Shown: positions 34,436-42,806, counted from the stretch's first letter. The stretch is DNA of 64,000 nucleotides from Candidatus Koribacter versatilis Ellin345 (GCF_000014005.1 NC_008009.1:1860001-1924000), one strand, 5' to 3'. Numbers and translations are program-made. The notes: generated by a model not told the origin, from the sequence alone.

Positions 34436-37400
34436 GTGTCCCCTTTGCGAACGCTCTGCGTCGTTCTCCTGCTCTCTTTTTCTGCGTTCGCACAGGTCTC
34501 TGCGAATCTCTCGGGCTTTGTCACCGATCCCAGCGGCGCCGCCGTGGCCGGCGCAGAAGTACGCGCCATCAACAATGAGACCGGTGCGGTTCGCGTCTCC
34601 GCGACCAATGCCTCAGGACGCTACGATATTGTCGCGTTGCCCGTTGGACAGTATGAAGTCCACGCGAGGAAGCAGGGCTTCGCCGAACAAGTGCGCACCG
34701 GCATCCTTCTCGTAGTCGGGCAGGATGCTACCGCCGACCTCAAACTCCGCATCGGCGACGTAAGCGAGCAGGTGAAGGTGAGCGCCGACGCCGAAATGGT
34801 CGGCGTTACCAACCAGGACATCTCTGGCCTGATCGGCGAAAAACAGATCAAAGCGCTTCCCCTGAACGGCCGCAGCTACGATTTGCTCGTTACGCTCAAT
34901 CCCGGCATCGTTAACTTCACGTGGGAGAAAACGGGCGGCACCGGCGTTTCCAATTCCACGACCGGCAACAACTTTTCAGTCTCGGGGAATCGTCCGCAGC
35001 AAAATCTGTTCCTGATGAATGGCGTCGAGTTTTCGGGCGCGGCGGAAAACAACATGCAGCCCGGCGGCCCGAGCGGCAACGTGATCGGTGTGGAAGCCGT
35101 CCGCGAATTCAACGTTCTTCGCGACAACTACGGCGCGCAATACGGCAAGCGTCCCGGCGGACAGGTCGTCATCGTCACGCAGTCCGGCTCAAATCAGTGG
35201 CACGGCTCCGCCTATGAATACCTGCGCAATAACGTCTTCGACGCCCCCAACTACTTTGATCAGGGCGACGCTCCACCGTTCCAGCGCAATCAGTTCGGCG
35301 CGTCGTTAGGCGGTCCGCTCCGCCATGACCACACATTTTTCTTCCTGAACTTTGAAGGCGTAATCCAGAACTTGCATCAGACCTCCGCCGCGTTCGTACC
35401 CGGCCTCGACTCCCGCGCCGCCGCCGTTCCCAGCGTGCAGCCGTTGCTCAATCTCTGGCCTACGCCATCGGCGAGCGCTCCGGAATTCAACGGCATCGCG
35501 CAGGTCTTCAGTAGTCCTCTTCAAACCATCCGCGAATATTTCGGCAACGCGCGCGTAGACCACACCTTCTCTTCGCGTGATTCGCTCGCAGCGTCGTACG
35601 TCATCGACGACGGCCACGATCTCACCGCCACGGTTGCCAATCCTTTTAGCTCCGACATCCTCACGCTACGCGAGCAAGTGCTCAGCCTCAACGAGACGCA
35701 CGTCTTTTCGCCGTCGCTCTTGAACGTCGCGCGTGTCGGCTTCACGCGCGCCGGATACTACTTCGCCGGTGAACCCACACCCGGAACCCCCGCCGCCGAT
35801 GTCCCCGGCTTCCTCCTCGGACATCAGGTCGGCGCGGTTGTCGTCGGCGGCAGCGCCGCATCCAATCCGCAGGCGCAGGTCGGATTAGCCGGCAGCAACA
35901 ACGGCAGCAATCTCAGCATTGCGCGCAACATCTTCACGTACGAAGACCAGCTCAGCCTCACCCGTGGCCGCCACCAGATCACCGTCGGCGCATGGTTCCA
36001 GCAGTTCCAGTCGAACGAGAACATCGCGCTCAGCCAGTACGGTCAGGCCACCTTCGCGAGCCTGACCACGTTCCTGCAAGGCACCATCGGCACCTTCTTG
36101 TACGATCCCGCGCCGAGCAACATGAACTGGCGTTCGCTCTTCGGCGCCGGGTACGCCGAAGATGTCTTCCGCGTCTCGCCGAAGTTCACGCTCACCCTCG
36201 GCTTCCGCGGCGAGTTCTCCACCGGATGGAACGAAGCTCACGGTCGCGCCGCGAACTACACTTACAACAACGGCATCATCTCCGATCAGCCGCGCATTGG
36301 CGATAGCGCCTTCACCGAAAACAATTACAAGTTCCTGGCACAACCGCGCGTCGGCGTCGCGTACAGCCCGTTTAGCGGCACGGTGTTCCGCGCCGCGTTC
36401 GGCATCTACAACGAACTCCAGGACGCCCTCGGCTACCGCATGGACCAGAACGCTCCGTTCAACCCGGTGTACAGCCTCGCGAACTATAAAGTCTCGAACC
36501 TGCCGCTCGATCCCACCGCCCCTGTGCCTGCCGCAGCGTTGCTAATTCCCGGTGGCACCCAGCCCGATCTCAAGGCTCCCACGCTGTTCTCCTGGACCTT
36601 CGGCATCGAGCAGGAACTCTCGCACAATACGTCGTTGAACCTGCGCTACGTGGGCTCGCACGGATACCACGAACTCGTCGGCGTTGACGCCAACGTGCCC
36701 TCGAATCCGATCATCTGCCCCGCCGATCCATGCCCCGCGGTCTATCCGGCGACTTTCCCGGTAGGCCTCGCGGGAACGCCGATTCCCGCCGGAAGCTACT
36801 ACATCCCGAAAGGCACGCCGAAAGGGAATCCCACGATCAACAACACGTGGACGTGGTTCTCTGTCGGTACGAGCAGCTACAACGCGCTGCAACTCGACGT
36901 GAACCATCGCTACAGCAACGGCCTCTCTCTGCGCGGCGTGTACACATGGTCGAAGACGCTCGACGACGGTGACTCGCTCAACCAGACCACCGCCAACAAC
37001 GCACCGGGGCTGGTGTCGAATCCGTATGACATCAAGGCCGACTGGGGACCTGCGACCTATGACGTGCGCAATCTCGGCGTAATCAGCGCCGTTTACGAAT
37101 TGCCATTCGGACGCGGCAAGCGCTTCCTCGCGTCATCGAATTCGTTTGCCAACTGGACGGTCAGCGGATGGTCTGTGAACAGCATCGCCGTAATGCAGAG
37201 CGGCTTCCCATTCACGCCGCAACTCAGCTACAACCCATCGAACACCGGCGACACGCGCAATCCCGTGCGGCCCTTTGCGAACCCGAACTTCACCGGACAG
37301 ATCGTCACCGGCAATCCAATCCAGTGGTTCAATCCCGCCGCATTTCTGGCACCTCCGGCGAACAGCGGCTTCTGGGGAAATCTCGGACGCAACACGCTTA

Positions 37401-37633
37401 CCGGGCCGGGGCTCGGTACGTGGGACTTCTCCGCGATCAAAGATTCGAAAATCAACGAGCGGATGAGCCTGCAATTTCGCGCCGAAATCTTCAACCTGCT
37501 CAACCGCGCGAATTTCAATACGCCGAACTTGATCGTCTTTACGCCGACGGGCGTATCCGGAACCGCAGGCGCAATCAGCAGCACGTCCACCACCTCGCGC
37601 CAGGTACAGTTCGCCCTCAAACTGCTTTTCTAG
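34436..37633 (+). CDS. Oar-like TonB-dependent outer-membrane receptor
   Basis: A 1065-residue receptor. The GTG start at 34436 is supported by GGAGG 7 nt upstream. It has a signal peptide (VLLLSFSAFAQ), a carboxypeptidase-regulatory-like domain (SANLSGFVTDPSGAAVAGAE) and a plug region (VKVSADAEMVGVTNQDISGL, IKALPLNGRSYDLLVTLNPG). The barrel ends in QFALKLLF. It is divergent from an HTH-TOBE regulator with a palindromic site between them. If that regulator senses molybdate or another oxyanion, this receptor may import the corresponding chelate (speculative). Confidence 0.9.
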   Translation: MSPLRTLCVVLLLSFSAFAQVSANLSGFVTDPSGAAVAGAEVRAINNETGAVRVSATNASGRYDIVALPVGQYEVHARKQGFAEQVRTGILLVVGQDATADLKLRIGDVSEQVKVSADAEMVGVTNQDISGLIGEKQIKALPLNGRSYDLLVTLNPGIVNFTWEKTGGTGVSNSTTGNNFSVSGNRPQQNLFLMNGVEFSGAAENNMQPGGPSGNVIGVEAVREFNVLRDNYGAQYGKRPGGQVVIVTQSGSNQWHGSAYEYLRNNVFDAPNYFDQGDAPPFQRNQFGASLGGPLRHDHTFFFLNFEGVIQNLHQTSAAFVPGLDSRAAAVPSVQPLLNLWPTPSASAPEFNGIAQVFSSPLQTIREYFGNARVDHTFSSRDSLAASYVIDDGHDLTATVANPFSSDILTLREQVLSLNETHVFSPSLLNVARVGFTRAGYYFAGEPTPGTPAADVPGFLLGHQVGAVVVGGSAASNPQAQVGLAGSNNGSNLSIARNIFTYEDQLSLTRGRHQITVGAWFQQFQSNENIALSQYGQATFASLTTFLQGTIGTFLYDPAPSNMNWRSLFGAGYAEDVFRVSPKFTLTLGFRGEFSTGWNEAHGRAANYTYNNGIISDQPRIGDSAFTENNYKFLAQPRVGVAYSPFSGTVFRAAFGIYNELQDALGYRMDQNAPFNPVYSLANYKVSNLPLDPTAPVPAAALLIPGGTQPDLKAPTLFSWTFGIEQELSHNTSLNLRYVGSHGYHELVGVDANVPSNPIICPADPCPAVYPATFPVGLAGTPIPAGSYYIPKGTPKGNPTINNTWTWFSVGTSSYNALQLDVNHRYSNGLSLRGVYTWSKTLDDGDSLNQTTANNAPGLVSNPYDIKADWGPATYDVRNLGVISAVYELPFGRGKRFLASSNSFANWTVSGWSVNSIAVMQSGFPFTPQLSYNPSNTGDTRNPVRPFANPNFTGQIVTGNPIQWFNPAAFLAPPANSGFWGNLGRNTLTGPGLGTWDFSAIKDSKINERMSLQFRAEIFNLLNRANFNTPNLIVFTPTGVSGTAGAISSTSTTSRQVQFALKLLF

Positions 37634-37759
37634 GTTGTCATTTCCAAAGAAACAGGGAAGGTCCTGGGAAAACTTTCCACCGAAGCCGTGCCGACCGTAC
37701 TATGTGCATAACGGGTACGCTCTCCGGTGTCCAATCCGGTTCCGTGATATAGAGAATCA

Positions 37760-38773
37760 GTGCGAACTTTCGAGAAAACGCGGACGGATTTCCTGGAAAT
37801 CCTCGACAAACCAATTCGTTCGTTCGGGCTCAAGCTCGAAGGCTCTCCCGTCGAACATTTCGTCCAGCAGCTTTATCGCGAGCTGGAAAACAAGGGCCTG
37901 CACAAGTTCCGCCCAGCCTGCTATCTCAGTGATGAATGGGGATGCCCATCGGGCGAACCGATCATCGGGATTCCGTTCTACCTCGCCGACCCCAAGCTGG
38001 CGCAGCTTGAGGGCGAAATGAACGATCTCGAAGACGCCCGCGAGATCATGATGTACCTCCGCCACGAAGCCGGCCATGCGTTGAACTACGCTTACCGTCT
38101 CTATCAGTCCTCGGAATGGCGCGAACTCTTCGGTCCGTTTCGCCGTGCTTACCGCGACAACTATCGGCCAATCCCATTTTCCCGGAAGTTCGTTCGCCAC
38201 ATGGCCGGGTGGTACGCGCAAAAGCATCCGGATGAAGACTTCGCCGAAACCTTCGCGGTCTGGCTCACGCCGCGATCGAATTGGCGCACCCGCTACCAGG
38301 GTTGGGATGCCCTGAAAAAGCTTCAGTACGTCGACCGGTTGGCGCGAAAGATCGGCAAGGTCGATCCCGTCCGGCGTCGCGGCCACACTGACATCACCGC
38401 CGACGAGATGGAATCGACGGTCGGCGAGTTTTATCGGCTCAGTCTGCAGGAAGACATTCCGCTGCAGGAGCTCGCCGTAGACACCGACTTGGCAGACATC
38501 TTCAACGTCTCGCCCAAGCGGCAAAAGAATGTTCGACTCGCGTACGAGATGCTGGGCCAGCATCGTAAAGCGATCGTCGACAAGATCGCGTATTGGAGTG
38601 GCGTGCAGCGGCCCATCATCAAGCGCCTGGTCGAATCCATTTGCGAGCGGGTGGAGGAACTCGGTCTGCGCGTCGACGTCCGGCGCGAGTCCGATTACCT
38701 CACAGAGTTCACGGTCTATGCCACTGCGCTCGCTATGAATTACTTAACACGTGGGAAGTTCGTTCATCCGTAA
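37760..38773 (+). CDS. Putative zinc-binding metallopeptidase (HEAGH)
   Basis: A protein of 337 residues with the gluzincin-like motif YLRHEAGHALNYAY (His102, Glu103, His106). A conserved downstream DEDFAETFAVWLTP (about 158-171) could give the third zinc ligand. There is no signal peptide, so it probably acts in the cytoplasm. It resembles the uncharacterised putative zinc-binding metallopeptidase family (Peptidase_Mx type). The start is a GTG at 37760. An ATP-grasp ligase gene follows 38 bp later and is probably co-transcribed, suggesting a make-and-break pair acting on the same amide or peptide bond. The substrate is unknown. Confidence 0.72.
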   Translation: MRTFEKTRTDFLEILDKPIRSFGLKLEGSPVEHFVQQLYRELENKGLHKFRPACYLSDEWGCPSGEPIIGIPFYLADPKLAQLEGEMNDLEDAREIMMYLRHEAGHALNYAYRLYQSSEWRELFGPFRRAYRDNYRPIPFSRKFVRHMAGWYAQKHPDEDFAETFAVWLTPRSNWRTRYQGWDALKKLQYVDRLARKIGKVDPVRRRGHTDITADEMESTVGEFYRLSLQEDIPLQELAVDTDLADIFNVSPKRQKNVRLAYEMLGQHRKAIVDKIAYWSGVQRPIIKRLVESICERVEELGLRVDVRRESDYLTEFTVYATALAMNYLTRGKFVHP

Positions 38774-38811
38774 GCGTGCCGGCACCCGCCGCTGCGCCCA
38801 TTGGAGGTTGC

Positions 38812-39846
38812 ATGAAGATCACGGTTCTGTACGAGGCGCCTGAAGAAGAGCAGGTAGAAGTGCAGGAAGAGCCTGCGCCGCGCAAGCGTAAGGGACAGAA
38901 GAAGCGCAAGAAGAAGGTGGAGAAGGAAGATCGCGAAGAAATTTTCGCGGCCCTGGAAAAGCTCGGCCACGAGCCGTCGTACCACATTCTCGACGGCCAC
39001 CAGCAGTCCTTATTCGCTCTCGCCAAGTCCGGCACCGACCTCATCTTCAACCTCACCGAGTCCTATGACGGCGACGACACCAAGGAGATGCACGTCACCG
39101 CCTTCCTCGACCTCGTCAATATCCCTTACACCGGCACCGGACCGCACGGCCACATGCTGGCGCAGGACAAATCGCTGGCGAAAAAGATGTTCGCATTCCA
39201 CGGCATCCAGTCACCCTATTTCGCCACCGCCTACCGCGGCATCGTTGACCACGCCCACGACGTCTCCTTCCCGTTAATCGTGAAGCCGACCTCGGAAGAC
39301 GGATCGATCGGCATCGATGCCGCCGCCGTCGTCAGCAGTGTGAAGGAGCTGATGGAGCGCGTCGCCTACATCCAGGCCGAGTTCGATTCCCCGGCCCTCA
39401 TCGAGGAGTACATCGAAGGCCGCGAGATCTATTCCGCCATCCTCGGCAGTTACGAGACGGCCAATGCGCTCCCGCTGGTCGAGCTCGATCTTTCCAAGCT
39501 TCCCAAAGGCATGCCCAAAATCGCCAGCCAGGACGTAAAGTTCGAGAAGGACACGGAAGCCTACAAGAAAACCAAATCGGCAGTCGCCGAGGACCTCGAC
39601 GAAGAAACCGAAACCAAGCTAACCGCGACCGCGATCAAAGCCTACCGCGCCGTGAAGCTCCGCGACTACGGACGCATCGACATGCGCCTATCGACCAAGG
39701 GCGAGGTCTACGTGATCGAAGCAAACCCCAACCCATGGCTCTCCAGCGGACAGGAATTCGCCATGGCCGCCAAAAAATCCGGCCTCTCATACACGCAAAT
39801 GATCGGCGAAATCGTAGACCACGCCATAGCCCGCTCCGGCAAATAA
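38812..39846 (+). CDS. ATP-grasp ligase, D-alanine-D-alanine-ligase-like
   Basis: ATP-grasp protein of 344 residues. Ligase motifs include FNLTESYDGDD, YTGTGPHGHMLAQDKSLAKK, PLIVKPTSEDGSIGI (ATP-binding lysine and glycine-rich loop), ALIEEYIEGREIYSAI and the metal-binding EANPNP. It resembles Ddl-type enzymes, but residues about 14-45 form a highly charged Glu/Lys/Arg-rich insertion not seen in housekeeping Ddl. The ATG at 38812 follows GGAGG. It is paired with the upstream metallopeptidase, not with mur/fts genes, so a role in peptidoglycan is doubtful. It probably ligates two amino acids or a peptide; the product is unknown. Confidence 0.75.
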   Translation: MKITVLYEAPEEEQVEVQEEPAPRKRKGQKKRKKKVEKEDREEIFAALEKLGHEPSYHILDGHQQSLFALAKSGTDLIFNLTESYDGDDTKEMHVTAFLDLVNIPYTGTGPHGHMLAQDKSLAKKMFAFHGIQSPYFATAYRGIVDHAHDVSFPLIVKPTSEDGSIGIDAAAVVSSVKELMERVAYIQAEFDSPALIEEYIEGREIYSAILGSYETANALPLVELDLSKLPKGMPKIASQDVKFEKDTEAYKKTKSAVAEDLDEETETKLTATAIKAYRAVKLRDYGRIDMRLSTKGEVYVIEANPNPWLSSGQEFAMAAKKSGLSYTQMIGEIVDHAIARSGK

Positions 39847-40202
39847 AAGCAGCTGCCGCCGATATCCCGCTCTGTATCAGGCCAGCGCTTCAGCGCCGCC
39901 GATATCCCGCTCTGTATCAGGCCAGCGCTTCAGCGCCGCCGATATCCCACTCTGTATCAGGCCAGCGCTTCAGCGCCGCCGATATCCCGCTCTGTATCAG
40001 GCCAGCGCTTCAGCGCCGCCGATATCCCACTCTGTATCAGGCCAGCGCTTCAGCGCTGCCGAACTGCCGCCCTGATATTTTCGGGGGCTTAAGCCCTGCC
40101 GCCTGTTCACGCAACTCTAAATTCAGCGCCGCCGATATCCCACTCTGTATCAGGCCAGCGCTTCAGCGCTGCCGAAAACCCGCTTTGTATCAGGGCAGCG
40201 CT
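39847..40202. repeat. REP-rich intergenic region, left side of the transposase
   Basis: A stretch of 356 bp with no credible gene. It contains the 40-bp array, a type-B module at about 40061-40105 (CGGGGGCTTAAGCCC hairpin) and a further 40-bp unit at 40134-40173. The variant unit at 40174-40213 carries TTTGTATC in place of TCTGTATC. Reading frames through it are repeat artefacts. Confidence 0.85.
39861..40060 (+). repeat. Five perfect-period 40-bp tandem repeats
   Basis: Five contiguous 40-bp units (39861, 39901, 39941, 39981, 40021). Each reads GATATCCCRC, then TCTGTATCAG, then GCCAGCGCTT, then CAGCGCYGCC. Only two positions vary among the five. The 3' half forms the REP-like hairpin AGCGCTtcAGCGCT. 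Because there are no unique spacers, this is not CRISPR. The array begins 14 bp after the ATP-grasp stop and leads into the RAYT element. Confidence 0.92.
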
Positions 40203-40790
40203 TCAGCGCTGCCGAACTGCCGCCCCAATATTTTCGGGGGCTTTAGCCCCTGCCGCCTTCTGCCTCGCCAAAAATGTAAAACAATACGCAAACTCCTCTC
40301 CCTCGCGAACCAACCCATCATTCACGGGATTTTTCGCAATATACTCCCGATGCCGCAAATAACTCTCCCTGTCCTCCACCCGAACCTCTGAAAATCCCTT
40401 CTGCCAAACATCTCCGGGATACCCGAAATCCTTTTTGATCCGATACGAAAATCCGCCCTTGATAAATTGCACCGCCTTCTCGATCGAAGTCTCACCATCG
40501 ACCGTCAGCAGAAGGTGCACATGATCAGGCATCACAACGAAGTCGTGGATCTCGAACTTCTGCTCTCGCGCGTAGTGCCGCAGTACCTCAATCAACAAAC
40601 TTGCATTCCTCTCTGATTGCAGCAGTCGTTTCCCGCTCGCCGTTTTCGTAGTCACAAAAAACGTTCGCGCTCCACTCAAAATCGCATTCGCATCCGCATT
40701 TCTAGACGGCCTGGCCATTCGCAGGGGCTGAAGCCCCAAACCTTTCGAGTAGCTCTCTCCGGCAGCGCTGAAGCGCTGCCCTGATACAAA
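40184..40790 (-). mobile_element. RAYT element bounded by exact 30-bp inverted repeats
   Basis: The 30 bases at 40184-40213 (starting TTTGTATCAGGGCAGCGC) recur exactly in inverse orientation at 40761-40790 (ending GCCCTGATACAAA). Both carry the rare TTTGTATC variant, while nearly all neighbouring copies have TCTGTATC. Inside them are inverted type-B hairpins (GGGGGCTTTAGCCCC at the left, GGGGCTgaAGCCCC at 40724-40737). The 607-bp unit contains one RAYT gene. This looks like a discrete REP-transposase unit (REPtron-like), here found in a probable acidobacterium. Confidence 0.78.
40203..40718 (-). CDS. REP-associated tyrosine transposase (RAYT, IS200-like)
   Basis: Y1-type HUH transposase of 171 residues. 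The HUH metal site is MPDHVHLLL, and the catalytic Tyr is in HREYIAKNPV. The family segments FFVTTKTASGKRLLQ, FIKGGFSYRIKKDFGYPGDV and WQKGFSEVRV are all present. The ATG at 40718 is chosen; the longer frame translates REP sequence. About 20 C-terminal residues (QKAAGAKAPENIGAAVRQR) are encoded by REP sequence, and the TGA stop lies in the TTCA loop of a REP hairpin. RAYTs cut and move REP hairpins as single strands. The surrounding REP field suggests it has been active here. Confidence 0.9.
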   Translation of the reverse strand: MARPSRNADANAILSGARTFFVTTKTASGKRLLQSERNASLLIEVLRHYAREQKFEIHDFVVMPDHVHLLLTVDGETSIEKAVQFIKGGFSYRIKKDFGYPGDVWQKGFSEVRVEDRESYLRHREYIAKNPVNDGLVREGEEFAYCFTFLARQKAAGAKAPENIGAAVRQR

Positions 40791-40978
40791 CCGTCTCGCA
40801 CCGCGACCATCTCGTAACATCCCCCGATCCGGTATTGCCCCTCTCCCCAGCTCAAAACGGGAAAACCTCGTATGCGCCGCCCGCCCCATGGTTCGAAGCA
40901 GGGCAGCGCAAAAGCGCCGATCTCCCGCTCCGTATCGCCGACATCCCGCTCCGCGCCGCCGACGTCCCGCTCCGCGCC

Positions 40979-41645
40979 AACATCCCGCTCTGTATCAGGG
41001 CAGCGCTTCAGCGCTGCCGAACTGCCGCCCCTGATATTTTCGGGGCTTCAGCCCCTGCCGCCCCGTCCCGCACACTCTAAATTTCGCGCCGCCGACATCT
41101 CGCTCTATATCGCCGACATCCCGCTCTATATCGCCGAAAAGCCGCTCTGTATCAGGGCAGCGCTTCAGCGCTGCCGAACTGCCGCCCCTGATATTTTCGG
41201 GGCTTCAGCCCCTGCCGCCCCGTTCACGCAAACCCTAAGTTTCGCGCCGCCGACATCTCGCTCTATATCGCCGAAAAGCCGCTCTGTATCAGGCCAGCGC
41301 TTCAGCGCTGCCGAGCTGCCGCCCCTGATATTTTCGGGGCTTCAGCCCCCTGCCGCCTTTTCACGCAAACTCTAATTTCGCGCCGCCGACATCCCGCTCT
41401 ATAACGCCGACAACCGGCTCTGTATCAGGGCAGCGCTTCAGCGCTGCCGAACTGCCACCCCTGATATTTTCGGGGCTTCAACCCTGCCTCCTTTTCACGC
41501 AAACTCTAATTTCGCGCCGCCGACATCCCGCTCTATAACGCCAACATCCCGCTCTGTATCAGGGCAGCGCTTCAGCGCTGCCGAACTGCCGCCCCTGATA
41601 TTTTCGGGGCTTTAGCCCCTGCCGCCCCGTTCACGCAAACTCTAA
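40979..41645 (+). repeat. Composite REP array, five ~136-bp units
   Basis: Type-A hairpins (GGCAGCGCTTCAGCGCTGCC or close) start at about 40999, 41156, 41292, 41429 and 41563. The spacing is 157, 136, 137 and 134 bp. Each is followed about 10 bp later by a type-B module (CCCCTGATATTTTCGGGG, then GGGGCTTCAGCCCC) and a variable linker (CGCAAACTCTAA, CGCCGACATC, GCTCTATA). All copies share one orientation. The degenerate lead-in (40915-40980) repeats shorter GCCGAYRTCCCGCTC units. No gene is credible here. Confidence 0.88.
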
Positions 41646-42023
41646 ATTTCGCGCCGCCGATCTCTCGCTCCAATCCCCGAACCACTCTCAAAATTTCACC
41701 CCAAAACTCTAAAAAATCCCCGTGCCCACGCAATTTCCACCTTCCCCCACGCGTTTTTTTCGCCCTTTCCCCCCAATTTTCCGCCCCTAATCACACTCAT
41801 TCGTGCTCCCAATCACATCCCGCCACGACCAAATCGTCTAACGTCTCTCTCGCACCACGATCTTTGAAATCCCCAACCCTCCGTGTCTCCGCGTCTCCGT
41901 GGAAGGTGTAACTCCTACGGGCAGAGGAATTTACCTATAACTCCTACGCCGAGAGGAATTTGCAGAGATTGCATAGCCTAAGCTGCTGAAAACACAAGAG
42001 GGTGGGGGAGGGGGGATACACCC
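41646..42023. other. Non-coding stretch after the REP array
   Basis: About 380 bp of C- and A-rich sequence without a supported gene. Only a 24-bp imperfect direct repeat is recognisable: TAACTCCTACG..AGAGGAATTT at 41909-41932 and again at 41938-41961, period 29. It probably also holds the promoter of the downstream hypothetical gene, which follows GGTGGGGGAGGGGGG. Confidence 0.6.
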
Positions 42024-42806
42024 ATGAAGTTCCAGGAATGTCAGCACGTTTTATCCGACGGCGATACCTGCCGCGCACCACGCCTGCGCCATGAGCAGTT
42101 CTGCTATTTCCACGTCGCCACCCGCGATCGCGTTAAGCGCCAGCAGCGCGCCGCCGCTCGACGTCTCCCCCTTCAGGTCCCCGTCCTCGAAGATCCCTGG
42201 ACCGTCCAACTCGCTCTCGGCGACATCGTTAATGCCATGCTCAACGATCGCATCGACCACAAAAAAGCCGCGCTCGCGCTCTATGCGCTGCAAACCGCTT
42301 CCGCCAACATGAAAAACCTCAGCAATCTCGGACGTCCCCAGTCCTACGCCGAGTACACTCCCGAACTCCAGGCCTCCATGCCCGAAGACGTGGTCGCGGA
42401 AACTGTCCGCGAAGAAGTTGCGTGCGAAGATGCGCCGATGACTTCTGCTCCCACCGTGATAACTCCGGAAGCGCGCCCCGAGATGCCGCACTGCGTCGAG
42501 TCCGCCCCGAGGAAACTGCGCAAACACAAAATTCCTCCCAAGAAACCCGTCGCATCCATCAAGCCGCCCCGCTACCGCACTCCGCTCGACCGCATCCGCG
42601 AGTTCGAAGTTGCCGCGAAAAAAGAGGAGATCTGGGCCGTCAAGCAATACACCAAGGCCTATAAGGAAGGACGTGCCGAACCGCTCCAGTGGGCCATCGA
42701 CGAAGCCCTCGAGGCCCCCAGGAAACTCCAGGAAGATCGCGACTTCGTCGATACCGAAATGGCTGCGCTCCGGAATCGTATGAAGAACAACCGTCGCCGC
42801 GCCTGA
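42024..42806 (+). CDS. Hypothetical protein with N-terminal Cys/His motif
   Basis: A 260-residue protein not assigned to a known function. The first 30 residues hold a possible zinc site: Cys6, Cys16, Cys27 and His30 (ECQHVL, DTCRAP, FCYFH). A basic helix (RVKRQQRAAARRLPL) and a helical segment that repeats in related-looking proteins (LALGDIVNAMLNDRIDHKKA) follow. The C-terminal half is Lys/Arg/Glu/Pro-rich and low in complexity. The strong purine-rich ribosome site upstream supports the ATG at 42024. Nucleic-acid binding is plausible from the zinc-like head and basic tail but unproven. Confidence 0.7.
   Translation: MKFQECQHVLSDGDTCRAPRLRHEQFCYFHVATRDRVKRQQRAAARRLPLQVPVLEDPWTVQLALGDIVNAMLNDRIDHKKAALALYALQTASANMKNLSNLGRPQSYAEYTPELQASMPEDVVAETVREEVACEDAPMTSAPTVITPEARPEMPHCVESAPRKLRKHKIPPKKPVASIKPPRYRTPLDRIREFEVAAKKEEIWAVKQYTKAYKEGRAEPLQWAIDEALEAPRKLQEDRDFVDTEMAALRNRMKNNRRRA

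Noticed and set aside
39861-40060. A CRISPR array at the 40-bp repeats
   Set aside because: Units are contiguous with no unique spacers, and no cas gene lies in the window; REP tandem repeats explain it better.
39735-40391. A 218-residue frame through the repeats
   Set aside because: It consists of repeated translation of the 40-bp REP units (recurring CIRPALQRRR) and overlaps the ATP-grasp gene in another frame; no ribosome site or domain supports it.
40872-41375. A 167-residue frame in the right-hand REP array
   Set aside because: Low-complexity Arg/Ser/Pro/Ala translation of the REP units with periodic repetition; there is no independent evidence of coding.
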